From Aphis gossypii (taxonomy: Eukaryota; Arthropoda; Insecta; Hemiptera; Aphididae), in contig NC_065531.1 in the NCBI RefSeq assembly GCF_020184175.1, positions 8,701,213 to 8,765,212 on the forward strand: DNA of 64,000 bases. The letters are read 5' to 3'. Each line of letters begins with the position of its first letter. The first letter of the stretch is position 1. Made by a program: the position numbers and the translations under genes. The notes below the pieces were generated by a model. The model saw only the letters and a list, made by a program, of their open reading frames with translations. It was not told where the DNA came from and searched no databases. This document shows positions 12,841 through 27,800 of this stretch, piece after piece.

Positions 12841-15800
12841 CTGAAAAGTCAAATCACTTAATATACTACGATGATTCAATATATGAACCATTTAGGAATT
12901 TGAAATAAAATATGCATTAGGTACTATTGATTTTTCTTCGTTACATTCACATTAAAAAAAAATTAAATTTGTCAATAAAAAAAAATATATATTTATATAT
13001 ATGAAACTACAAATACCTTAACTTTATAGTAGGAAATAAAAAATACTCAATATGTAATATTTCATAAATAATGATAATATTATGCTAAAAAAATTACTAT
13101 ATTTACTGAATTTCGATTAAATTTTAAATTTTAGTTGTTCCTGTGTTAACTTACTTAATAATAGTCGGTCTAGACATCCAATCACTGTTCCTCAGTACGG
13201 TTCTAGCCACAAATACTAAGAGTGTAAAACCGACAAAGAATTTCGTCGTAATGACCACCCAGTTTGATGCTTTTTTGTGATTTAAAAGTGTTTGAAGTCC
13301 ATATATACACAACAAAATGAGTCCCATACTGTAAATTAAAAATGTAATAATAATTATATAGCTATACTAGATAAAACATAAAAAATGCAATTTATTAATT
13401 ATAAAAAAAAAAATCAAAAAAATCTGGAACTATTTTTTATTTAAATTAAATGTATACCTTGAAAAATGTACTCAATACAACTAGGTAGTTTAAATTTAGC
13501 ATTAAAATGAAAATAAAACAAAATAATATATAATTAAAAAAATCTGTGAAATAAATTATTTTAAAATTAAATTTTTTTTTAAATATAATACATATTTGTT
13601 TGTACGATTGAAATACAGTTATAAATGTATAGATAATAAGAATAATACAAAATTCTTATTATTATTTATACAATATATTTTTATTTTAAATTATAACTAA
13701 AATATTTGTTGCACTTTTATGTTTGTTAATAAGTTACACAAGACAATGAGGACTTTTACAAAGTATTATACATTAATAGGTTTAATAATATTGTTCCTTA
13801 ATATGATAATATGAAGTAAATAAAATATACAAAACAAGAAATAACAACAATTTAAAAATAAAATATATTAACCTGGGTATATAAAGTACTCGTTCAGCCA
13901 CCACGAATCCTACTGTTACTAGAAGATTGGAAGCAGGAATGTAGGGGATAATAAGTAAAAGAACTGCCAAAACTTGAGGACTATGTTTTTGGGTCTAAAA
14001 ATTAAAATAAAACATTCAAATTATTTTTAATCAATAAATAAATATTATATACATTTATTGATATAATAACTGTTATGAAGTTTATGTAATATCATTTACC
14101 GTCGATTATATATGGCATACATCATATATAATTATAATTATATTTCAGTTCTAATGTATAAGTGTCAAGACTTAAGAAAAATTATAATTGATAAAACAAT
14201 TTAAGTTTAATAAAATAAAATGGTTAAATTATTTACAAAAATATAAATATTGTCAATAATGGATAGTGAGCAGTCGGATGGAATAATAAATTATAAAATA
14301 ACTATTGATACTGAGCAACAAAACAAAAAAAAAAGCTAAGAAATATTTTATAATTTTCCATCGTAACAAAGTTCTACCCAAATTTATGATTTCATTAATT
14401 TAATATAATTTTCTGATAACGTCATATTATATTTTATTGGTAAAACTCATAAACTTAAATCTAATAAAAATCTAGATGTGGAATAAAAATAAAGTACTAC
14501 AAAATAAATAATATTAAATATTTTTTGTCAATGAGAAATGATTCAAATCTATATAATATTTATGATGGTATTAATTTAATATAATCAATTCAATTACAGT
14601 TTCACATGAGAGTTCCAGAAAAGTGTGAACTAAATTCCTTTATATTAAGTCATGGTCTACGCAATAATTGTAATATTTTAGCCGTGCTAGACGTTTGGCT
14701 AAATTATTATATGTATTATATGTTTTGCTAAAATGGCTATATAATAATAATCTCGATTCCCTTCAATATCTGAAGCAACAAGACAGAGTTTTTATTGTAA
14801 TTATTATTTGGAGAACAAAATTAACGGAAGCAGTGTCGATGTACGTGCTCAGTGGCGTAAATTACTAAATGCTTACAATAGCGGACGGATATAAGGGACT
14901 TTTTTTTTCACGCAAACAATAACAATAAAAAAAACTCGAGGTTAGTGTTCCGTAAATTGAACCCGCGAATACAGCGTTTTTATTCCACGAATATTTTTCC
15001 CCTTTCCGTAAAATAGACAGAATAATATTATAATTTTCTGCCAATGGGGAATTTTATGATGGAGCCTAAAATTATTTTATACATATTTGAACAGCGTAAA
15101 ATTTCAACGCCAAATGACTACCGTGTTTGTTGGTTATAACCGTTGTTTTCATGTGAGTACATGCAAGTCCATGGGGAATCCAAACAATATTCGACGAAAG
15201 CCTATTTTAATTGAATGTGTCATATAGATTGAATATTATTATCTCGAAGTGTGGCAATTGGCATTATTGAGCTATTATGTGTATTTAATGTATACCTATA
15301 GCCATATACGTTTCGTAATATTGTAATATGTTATATACTTGAATATAATAAAAAACAACGGAAATTGTGAAACTTATAGATAGTAAATAGCGTCATGGTT
15401 TCTGTGTATAGACTAACAGTTATTTATGAAATAATGAACTAATGTATTACAAATCATAAAATTAAAATCATATGGAAAAGATAATTAATTTTTTCCTTAC
15501 GCTGAGGGACTTCCGTGCACGCTTGACTATGTATATAATATGCTTAATTTAATGTTCTTCATCCGTCGACCTATTTTGGCGTTTATCTTTGCCAAAATAT
15601 TTCGACCAAATGTTAACGAGCTCACCAGGTCGACCTTTCCTTCTTATCATTAAATGCCTCCCCGAATTGATTGTGCATAAAATTCTGGTATCCGTTTTGA
15701 ATTAAACTAACATTTACCCACTGCCACCTTCATTAAATGAAAACAGGAACCCGAAAATGTATTGGCATCGAGTTGAAGTTGGTTATACGAGTAGAGGGGG

Positions 15801-18800
15801 TAAATATACTGGTCTAAAAACGGAGGTTTAAGGACGGAAAACATAACTCATAGAAAGTCCACCTTCTGGATTCCTGTTGGCACTATATAGTGTCACACAC
15901 AAAATCTCCCTACATTAATTATAGCCATTTAGTTAGTTACCTATATTATCTTAACTTAACGTTATTATGTTAGTTTCATACTTTTTGGCATAAATAAATG
16001 TTATATTTAAACAAATGAATTCTTATTTTTTAGTGAATTTGGAAATATTTTAAACGTGAAATTATATTATAATTCTAATAAATTTTAAACTTCAATAAGC
16101 AATTATTAACCAAACATTGAATAAATAATAAAAATGGCATATAACATTAAACATTTTACATTTAAAAAAATATATATATTCATTTATACATTTATATTAT
16201 TTATATTTTTTTTTAACAGTCACTCAACTTGATATTCGTATTCACACAAATAAAGAAACAATAAACAACGAATGTGTCTGTAGAAGTTTTATGTTTATAA
16301 ATTTGGTTATGTTAAAAACTCAAATCATAAGTTATTTTAAATGCGTTAAATAATATGTTATATATAATATATATGTATATATGTAGATGCATTATAATAG
16401 TAAAATACAAATTAATAAACAATAGTTTTAAAGTGAATCTTTAGAAAAACTCATAACAACTGTTAAATATTATTATGATGTTAGTATTCACCATAAAAAA
16501 TAAAGTATTTTGAGAAATAATTAACATGTAAATATAGAGTTATGTTGAATGTACATTGTACAATACAGTATAACTTACATCTATGTCGGATAATATCTTG
16601 CACGTAGTACATAACAAAAATGCTGCAGCTATACATGTTCCTATGTTTCTGATATCGTCTAGAGACGTGACCAACGGTAGTGAATTCATTTGCCAGTCGT
16701 GACTCAATGCCGATGGACATAACATCAGCCACAGGTTGAATGCAGCCACATAACTGTAGCTGAGGAATCTATAAAACATTGTTTTTTTTCAATTTAGTAT
16801 AGGTAAATCAATTCTGATTAATTACTTTTAATTATATAAACCTTATATTTAATGACATGTAAAATATTTATTTTAAATAATTATTTTTGATTACAAGATT
16901 AATTAGCGGATATTGATAATCAAACAAAAAAGTTGGATAAAATATAAAAAAAAAAAAGAAAAAACGATTAAAAAACTATAAATGATATACTTATGTCTTA
17001 TATAATATGTTGTTATTTATTACTATATTAGTATTAATAAAAACAAAGTATTTTCTATTTTTCTCTTCTCATTAGAAAATTAACTGGGGTATTATATTTA
17101 ATAGAGTACTTAACGATATAATTAGAGTTTTATTAAATATAACAAAGATCTATCAACAGTCTTAGTGGCTATGTAGAATGAATAATCACTTCAATCCCTA
17201 TCATCGAAGGATTATTTTTTAATTGTTAGAAAACAAAAATATTGGTAAATAACTAAATTATCTGAAAGTAATTCAATTTGGTACATACAAAAAGTTCATG
17301 TTAGTTTACATTACAGAATATCAAATAGTAAATAAAATATACAAGCAATATTTTATAAATAAATAATACATACAGATATTGTATGATAGTATATGATTTG
17401 AAATGTACAACGATTACGTTAAGATGTGCAAGAGGAGATTTATAAATAAATGGTTATTGTATTAAAATTAAACACGTATGTAATAATAATTAATAATATT
17501 ATAAGTTTAAATGATAATACCTGATTTACTACCCTACGCTTTTGTCCAAATAAAATACATATTGTAGTGATATTAATAATTAATTTCAAATATTGTAATA
17601 CCACATCTAGTGCTTTATTTCTTTATAAAAAACGTTGTCATTTTGTATTTTTATTTATTACAGCGTAATGTGAATACACCATTTTAAATATTAGTTTAAA
17701 CACTATTCAGAAGTGTGTATTTAGTAGTTATTATTTGGGATGTATACAATTTTAAATAACCACAAGAAAACATGTAACACCGGCATCGTAAAATGACGTA
17801 TTTCCCATCGTTTTATAGAGAGCAGAATTTTGTTTCTCTCGATTTTGTTGCTTTTTTTTATATCACTTGTATTTACTGATATTCGGAACACGTACGGTTG
17901 GGTAAGTAAATTTGGTGAGGTCTAGGGGGGACATTAAAACCTTGGAAATACCCTTGGCAGCGATCCCTAGAGAATGTAGTTGAAAGTCTGCAAAATTGCA
18001 ATGACATTTTTTCTCTAGTAGGTACACCTTAATACGAACATTATAACGAATAAAACTAATGCTCACATTATGATCAATTAATTAACATTGACCATAACAT
18101 AAATTCAAAATTCTTATAAAATATATATATTCAATAATTGTTCATGACCACTGTTAGTATATTTTATCGTCAGTATCCATTGGTGATATCAGTGTATTAA
18201 ACGTTTTTTTCTAATTATAGCTTATTTTATCGAATAATTGTATATAATTAAAATGAGAATTACATAAAAATAAAATAACTGGGTTAATTTTTATAATAGA
18301 GGTGGTATTAAATTAAAACAAATACGGTCAGATAAAACAAAGTAAGTTTTAAATTTTAGTTAAAATGCATAGAGTTTGAAACATTTAAACTATATTTGAG
18401 TTTCCAGGCTTTGGTGAAAATTGTCAGCTCAGTCTTATACTGCAAGTATAATATAAACCACAATGATTTTAAAACGACTTTCCGATATATTGTATATATA
18501 GGATACTGTTGTAGTGATCCACATCTTCAGATTGAATGTAATAGGATTAAAAGCAATAATTGAAAACAATCTTTTACGATTCCTCTTTTGTTTCAAATAA
18601 GATTAATGGCTTTTAATACTCGAGTTTTTGAAAAGTAACATCTGAGGCCTGTTTTGTTAATACTTTGATAGTAATCAATATTAAACATTAAATAAAAACC
18701 TATAAATTATAATCATCTTTATGGAAAAATATAATTGTTATACTTCGATGTATTTCTCACTTAAAAGTAATCAATATCGTTAAAACAGATATTTGTAAAC

Positions 18801-21800
18801 CATTCTAAATGTATTTCAATAATTATAAAATTTGTATGAATATCAGAAAACAAACAAACAGAGTTTAAAATGTATGTATTTGAAAGGGAAGTGTATTGTG
18901 TAAATTATTGTAGAGGAACCACATGGTAAAACAAAAAAACAACAATAATAATACTCATAACAATACATATACGAATGGTTGATGTTGTGTGTGTGATGGT
19001 ACTCTATCGCTTAATAATTACGGTCATAAAATAATTTGAAAAAAATACGATTTGATATTTTCCTCCCCGAAAAAAAAATATTTTTCCATCGCTATAATAA
19101 ATCACACTTCTATATTCAATAGACCATGTGGTGGTGAATCTTAGAATATTATTCACTATGTTATTGTTAAGCTACATCAAACGTTACTATAGTAATATTT
19201 AGATTGGTCACCATATACACGCCTAAAGTGTACTCACATATCATAGAGCACGAGCTTTACTTACTTTTTGCACGAAAATGTCTCGTATTTGTCCTACCAA
19301 CTATCAACTCTTTGAATATTCTCAGTTTTCAACAGACAAAACAAATATCATCTCATTCTATCTAAAAGACTTGGCGATCATCCCCATTGGACTGCGCCCA
19401 AGAAACTCTAAGTGCCTAAAAGTCATTAAGCTATGTTTTTGTCATTTCTTAAATTAAGTATTGACTGATACTCTATATTCTAGGGTATTGAAATAAATTA
19501 CATGTTTTAATTTTCTTATAATTAGCACTTTATCTTGTCTATTTTTTTAGACAATGTACTTGAAAATATATTTAAATTTAAAGTTAAATCAATACATAAT
19601 TTATATGCATCAGTACACGATTAAATTAATAATGTATAGTGTATACATTTTCAAATATATTATGTATAATACGCAGTATAACAAGTATAAAGAACTGATA
19701 TTATAATATTATAGTATTAATATTATTTATAAATAGTGATAATATTATAATTCTGATCTTATTAAGATTAATTTAATTTCTTATAACAAATCTAGGTAAA
19801 TATAAAAACTATAATACAGACTACAGAGTAATGTATTTACATTCTTTATGGTGGCGTATGACTAATTTAGTTCAAAGTTAAATTAGAAAAAAAACTAACT
19901 CCTTAAATCATATACAACTATAATTAATTATGTCTATTGGTAGTATGTTAAATTCAATCACTTAAAATTATAACAAAAATTAAAATTTTTCAATACAAAA
20001 CCAACTTTATAATAACGTTAAACTATTTTAAAGACATATTTTTGTAAGTATGGTTAATGAGTTAAAAAGTGTTATTATACTGCTTGTGGACGAAAAATCT
20101 CCACGAATTTTAAACAAATATGAGGCTAATAAATTAATTAAAAATGTCAAAAGTAGGTACCTATATAATATTTCATATACATAATTTTTGGTTACAAAGT
20201 AAAATATTAATGTATTCGCCAACTATAATAAATTATGCATGTAATATTCTATGGATAAAATATTAACAAAAATCTAAAAACTAACTTATACACAAGTGAA
20301 TTGGAAGTTTAAATGTTATTTACGATTGTAAATTTTTAATAATTTTCTTACTGTTGAGATAATAATATTACAAAATAATCAGTTTTGTACACATCTTGTA
20401 TTATGTATTACCTAGCGAATATAATATTATTAGCTCAACATACTTCTTTCTTAATAATTGTCTTAAATAAGTTTCTTAGTATGCAATTATTGTTAATTGT
20501 ACAAATAGTTTTGAATTTTATTACAATTATTTACTAATTATCAGGGAATAAATTTTAAAAAAAAAGCATGTATAATTAAATTTAACATTAAATAATATTT
20601 ATAATATTTTAAAGGTTGAACGGAAATATGAATATTTTATTCGTTTAAATTTCAGTATCGTTTTTATTAACAAACATAAAATTGTTTGTTCTACATTATA
20701 TTTACGTGAATTTTCAATATTTCAATAGTCTTGTAGAAATCAAGGTGATAATAAATGTAGATAAATTTCTATAATATTAGACTATACTCTATATCCATTT
20801 CATTAACTTTTTAAATAATATAGTATAATAGTGTTTAGTTTCTACTAAAGTTGGTTTAAAATTATATTTTGAATACAATTTAAGTTGCGTAATAATGCAT
20901 AATATATAATACAAATAACTATATTATTTACGTATACATACCTAATCATGATATTTCAAAACTTTGACGATAAATAATAAAGCTATGCGAATTTAGTTAA
21001 AAGTAATCGTGGTGAACCTACATATTATTTAGACGTCTTATAACAATTGTGTTAAATTTAAAATAAATCAACTGTAATGATATTGTTATTAATCAATAGG
21101 ATATTATATATTTTATAATATTCAGTAAAAATAAAATAAAAGCAGCATGTATTAAAACATAATTTCATATATAAAACTTACTATTCAAATCAATCTAAAT
21201 AACAATATATATGAGCAAAAACACTGTAACTATTTAATTATTTTATTTTAAAATTTATTACAATAATTATACGTATTATAAGTAATAAAAAAATAGTTTT
21301 TAATACCTTATTGTTAACAGGTTAAATATACATTTTTTTTGAATAGGTATTGATTGTAACATTTCATTCATCTTCATTATAGTAGGTAATTTTTTTGATT
21401 TCAAAGACCGTTTTGTAAAAAAAAATAATAACAAACAACAAAATTTTATTGAAATTCAAGTTTGGAAGGAAAACATTTTAGATTATTCAACAACAACTGT
21501 AGAAATAAAATGTCAATTTAATTTAAATTATATTTATTTAATAATTTATATACTTATATTATATGGTTTATACGTTTTTATAGTATCTTAGTTAAAATTC
21601 TATATCTCAAACTTTGAATGAAAAATGTAGTATAAAATTATTGTTTGTTTTATATTCTTACCAAGTCCACGTCATTATTTTTTTTCTTTTGGTTACTTAC
21701 TTGTATGTTTTATAATATATTATGATCGTAGCGTTTATGAAATTGAGGCAACTAGTTTAAATTATGACAAATTATTATTAAATAATTTGATGAAAAATTA

Positions 21801-24800
21801 TTCTTTATTTATAAAATACAATATTATAAAAATAAAATCAATTAATTGTGTATTTGTTCTTTAAGGTATACAAATATTTACTTTAGTTCATAAATAATAG
21901 TAGGGTTGTGAATCCAAATTATTCAACTAACTATAATCGAATATTTATAGATTATTTTATTTATTAATTAATTACAATATATTAAAATAAATCAAATTAA
22001 GTAAGTATACATAGATAGATAGATATGTATAGATTGTATTTATTCAATCTATTTGTGTTAACCAAAGAAAATAATAAATAATTATACAGAGAAATATTCT
22101 CTTGAAATAATATATCGCATGGTCACTTTTTTAATATCAATTGATTTAAATTTAATGTAAAGGTAGTTTGTTATTTCAATCGAGTGGTAAAATTTAGCAG
22201 TTAACTATAGTTTGTGGAGTGTTAGTAATTAAATACAAATCAAGTGGTACGACTAAGGTTAGAGGGCTTTAGATGAGTTTTAATAATGTAAGCAAATTTA
22301 ATTTAATTCTAGCCCTCGTAGAGTCTCTTGAAGCCGTTTTTATGTTGAAGGAACCGATGAGCAATAAATCTATAATTGTCTATTATTTAATAAGATTTAT
22401 AGTTTAATTTTGAATTAATTACAAAGGTACATTTTATTTATGTACTGACACAAAATATAAGAGACTAAGAGTAGACAAATTCACTTAACTCAATTTTATT
22501 TCATCATTTGTTTATTCTTAATAGAAATTGTAAACACAGATAAGAACTTGGTCAAAAATATTATGATACTTGTTCATTTTTTTACATATTGGCTTAATTT
22601 CTATCCAAATAAAATTATTTGTAGTTAATTTATTTGCCTTTCAGATAATAATTGGTATGTAGAATGTACTATGAACAAACCTTCATTACTATAATACATA
22701 ATATTATCTACTTAGCATAAATAATATTATTATATTACTATCAAAATTATCTGATTCGGTTTAACCTATTATACGATAAACCATATAACATAAAAATTAA
22801 AATATTTTTATTAATTATATTTAACTCTATACGAGTTAACTCAATAAATCAAGTAAATAACATTTTTTCAATATTATACAATTTAACTTTACTGTTACGT
22901 TATCTCTTGTGCTTTTACGTATTTTATTTGCATAGTATATAGTAACTTTTTTTTTATTATTATATAATATATAACAGGGGTGGCCTGCGAGAAGAGACTC
23001 GCGGGCCACCAAATGTATTAATAAATTTAGAAGAGCCAAAATGTAAAAAAAAAAAAGGTCATATGTTATATTTATAATACATAAATTCATATAAAAATTT
23101 TTTTTCGTAAAAAATGAGATAAGATGCGAGCCACAAAAGTCTATGTGGCGAGCAGCATGCGGCTCGCGAGACGCTGTTTGGCCACCCCTGATATATAACA
23201 ACATAGTAGCAGATGTTATTATAATATGTGGCATAATTACTATGATAAACACAATATGGTTGTTATAATAGTTATATAAATCTAGCTTTATAATAATATT
23301 ATTTATATATTTTTACTACAAAATAATTTGTAAATATTCATGATGTTGACGAATTTTTATTGATAATTGAACTTCAAACGCTAATAAAAAAGAACAGTGA
23401 CTAATGATTTTTGATTTTTAACTACAATAAGAACGGCTTATAAGAGATTTTGTATCAAATTTTTAAGTTTTTTCGGGCATCCGAAATTCTTTTATCGACA
23501 AAAACATCAGTTTTCAGTTTTCTATAAACAACAATTTTTTTTTTTTTTAATTTAACTGTATATAGATACTTCTATTATAAACATTTGATGAACATTTCAA
23601 GTATTTACATTGATTTAATTTTGAGTTACAACCATATAAAAAAAATGGATTTTTTTGAAAACTGGTTTTGCGTAAAAATTCTCGTTTTACGTTTCTTTTT
23701 CTTTGATTTTTCCCGATATTTTTGAAAAATATTGGACAATTTTTACTTTTCACTTCTATAATGTACCAAAGATATTAACTTTGCACTGGAAACCACCCCT
23801 GAAATTTTAAATTGAAGAATTATACCTACAAGTTATGCTGTATACAGACACAATAAATAAATAAATAACACACGTCTTGTAAAATCAATAAATTCATCAC
23901 TTCGTTCAGAATCTAAAAAATGTTAAGAATGTTCTATTAATAGTAATATAAATAAATCACTTTTCAAATAAATTAGAATTAAAAATGCACAATAATTATT
24001 ATCCTTAAGAAAATTTTGTTCGATTGTTCATTCCAAATCCTTAATTTCGTAATAAAATATTACATATTATATATTATATTATTCAAGTCATATAGAACGT
24101 TTACGATCTTTAATTTAAAAAGACAAAAATTAAATTTTCATTAAAAATTGCTTGTGCACCAAACTTTATCTGAGCTATAATTCCACTAACTAGGTATACC
24201 ATATAACCATTTCAGCATAAGTTACTATAATAGCTATATAGATTTATTTTTAACAATAAATTTGTTTTTATAGATAACATTGCAATCAATTGTGTATCAA
24301 TATTATAATAATGTAAGTACTGCTAATACAATTTGAATTATTACTTTTTTTTTGTTTTTTATACATGCTATTACCTATATTATTTGGAGTAATCAATTTA
24401 ACATAACACTAATTATTTTAGAAATCACTAACATTTTTGAAAATATGTATTTTACATAATTTTTAGTCATTACAAAATAACATTTTTTACTATTTTTATT
24501 ATAATTATTTTTTGATTTTCTTCATATAGCTACCTATATTAATAATACATCATTAAAAAAAATCTTCTTATTTTTTAGATTAATTATCTAAATATATTAC
24601 ATAAATTTATAGATTTATATATATATATATAATATATTATATAGCTTTTATAAATATAAAATACATATATTTTTGTGTTAATGAAAATTAATTAATAAGA
24701 AATCTTCAACATAACGTTCAGTCAAATAAAATGAAATATATTTATACAACAAACATAACTCTAAGTTTCAAGGTGTTTCCGAAATTCAGTAATATACACT

Positions 24801-27800
24801 TATTTTTGCGAGGTAAATTTATCAGTGTATCAAACAGTGGCAAACAAATAACCTTTTGGAATTCCCAATGCCCACGATACCGGACAATGATAACCCCGGG
24901 TACTGTAGCTTACCCACTTGTTAAATTTATCGGTCGGCGGAATTTCCTTGTATAAATGGGTTCTGAAATATGTCCATTTTGAACATTCCAAAACCTGGTG
25001 GCGGCATAAGCGTCCCCTTCTCGTACTATACTCGTCGTCCACAACAGAATTTAATATTAACTGCTTTGAATGCACATAGGGGTTGTTCTCGTATAAGATA
25101 CACAATAAATTATTCGACGGGGAGCCATTTAACGGGGCAGGGACAAAGGGATGCTGTGGTTCTTGCATAGTTCTACTACCAAAACCATTCAATGGACCAA
25201 AATCCTCGGTTGCGGACTACCTCACCGCCAATCATTGCTAAACAATTACCTTTTGCCCATTAATTAGTTGTAGTTAACAGAAACCATACTTATATATTAT
25301 TATACATATATATATATATATCAGACAGAGAAAATTGTTATTTTTACCATCCACAGTTATTTTTGTCATGACTTAATATAATATTGATCTGCAAAATTCA
25401 AATATATGTGTATATTTTTTTTCTTAATGATTCTTTTGCGTTAGAAGAGGTTCCGAAATGGATCCAATTTAAAAATAGTACCTACTCGATCATATCTCTC
25501 TACTAAACACTTGACGTATTTGGTTCGAGTGTCTGTCACATTAATTATATCTGCAAGACTTCAATGCACTACTACATTAGTTGTATGAGAAAAGATGGTT
25601 AGGTAACTAAACAGATTAAATTTGTTATTTTTTATTTAAAATAAGTATGATTAGCCGATGAAGATATTAAATACTTATCATATAATTAGTAATAAAGTTT
25701 GTTCGATAATTTATCAACATATTGGTTTTGATAAGTACTCAGCTTTTAAAATATAAAATGTAATATTCATATAATCAATTCTAAAATAATGATTATAACA
25801 GTGTATTATGGATATAGTTTTTGTCTGTATTATATTGTTATATCATTGGGATATAATTTTAATAAATATTAAAATATTAATTGAATTTTAAAATATGCAT
25901 TTATTATTATTATACACAATACATGCAATATTAAATAATATTGTTTTAAAAATGAGGGGTTGGTATTCAAATATTGCTGTAGTAAGTACTTAGTACATAT
26001 ATTTGATTATATAATATTATACTTTCATATTTCCCATACATGCACATTAATAATAATACAATTTATTAATATTATAATATAATTATATATTTTTATAATA
26101 GTGTAAAAATTATATTACCCATCACCTATGTATTAATTGAATAAGCTGTATATCAGGCACGCGACTAATAATTTATAATTGATACAACTATTATTTCCAC
26201 ATAGTTAGCTATAAGGAATATTGTCAAAATAATGTAATGTGAACAGTTAGTTCAGTGTATAAACTATAGGCATTAACACACTTCATATTATGTAACTGAA
26301 TTCTGTATGATTGCGATACAGGTTATTATATCTAATACTTAATTTATTTACTTTGTAAATATTTTGTAGGTAATAATAATCATAATAAAAACTTCAATCG
26401 ATTCCTGGATTTTTAAATATCTACAGATTAGTCACTATATTAAATATCTCTGGATATCTTAATATGCTTAACTGTCACCACTCCCCATCATTTTAAAACA
26501 ACCAATGCAAATGAAATAAAATCACTTTTTTAGAGACATCAAAAAGAAAATATAATATATAGTATTATTGATATATTTAAAATGTATTTTTTTGATTAAT
26601 TTAAATATTATGGTTTTTTTTAGTAAATTAGTTTTCATTGACATTTACAAATATCGTGTGAAACTATAAAGCTATTGACACGTTTAGAACTAAGATATTA
26701 TGAGAAATCATTAATTTATAAATTATATATTTAAATTAATTTTATTTTTTGTACATAACACTTCCAAATATGTCTGGAAAAAAATGAACGTTTTTAAATT
26801 AAATAATTTAAATAATTTTCAAAATTGAATATAATATTATTTGAATTTAAATAAACTTAATAATTTTTATAATATTTTAGTCATAAATAAATAAATATAC
26901 CGTAATGCTACTTTATTTTTTCCTAAACGATTTCATAAGCTATTTGTTAAATTATGCTTTAATAAGTAATCATGTGTACAACATAAAACCAAACTTTTAA
27001 TAAGTTTTTGAAGCTATTTAGTTTTGTTTTTATTTTATTGCTTAAGTTCGTTTATTTCATTTTTTTTTTTATATTTATATTTATCGAATTCCAAGATGTC
27101 AAAAACTACTAAATGTTTGATAATAAAGAATATTATTGCGTATTGCTAAACAGTATTTATAGTATTTACCTGACTCTCGAGCTGTCATGGAACGCTGCAG
27201 GATTGTCCGGCTCAGTAAATTTCGGTAAACTGCCTTGTAACATGTATAGTCGAAACGTTAAGAGTGCAATTGTCTGAAAAGTTTAAAATAAGCATACATG
27301 AAATTACAATCTATAACATTTATTAAGATAAAATTAATATCTAAAGTGAGTGATGACAAGTGGTTTTTGGTTTTGTAATTTCCATATTAGAATATTACAA
27401 TTTATAGGTATAGTTAAATTTAGTAAATAATGCGTATAATAGCGATTAAGAATATTAAAACTATAAAAAAAAAAAAAAATTAAATATAATTGATTTACTA
27501 AAGAAGTTAAAGTTTATAAAATGTTGTAAAACGAATGTAACTTAATTTATATGGATTACAAATTGGAATGCCATTATCTTAGTTTATATAGAAACAGTTA
27601 ATCACAAAATAAATACTATTGATGGAAGACTACTAAAAAAAATTGACATATTATTATATAAATCTATATTAATTCATATAACAGAATTTCTTAAACCATT
27701 CAATAATTAAAATATTTTTTGTCTCTATTAAATTAAATTTATCAGTCAAAATAATAGTTTTAATTTAATTTTAAATTACATTTAATTGTTTTAAATAATA

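Larger units (their letters stand above)
16769..27169 (-). other. TMTC1 intron 6
   Basis: A 10.4 kb A+T-rich intron (GTAAAT donor, TTTATAG acceptor). It contains the hAT-type MITE at 22975-23190, a dispersed-repeat copy near 23881, the anomalous open island at 24760-25262, and otherwise homopolymer-rich sequence. GC-richer patches occur at about 17760-18070 and 19200-19440. No nested gene recognised. Confidence 0.85.

Noticed and set aside
14850..14870. CAGTGGCGTAAATTAC, resembling the end of the 555-bp hAT element
   Set aside because: No matching inverted end with an 8-bp duplication was found; the candidate near 15718 has different flanks. It may be a solo relic.
22836..23252. 138-codon minus-strand frame
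   Set aside because: It simply crosses the 216-bp MITE and its A+T-rich flanks; no transposase or other domain is visible.
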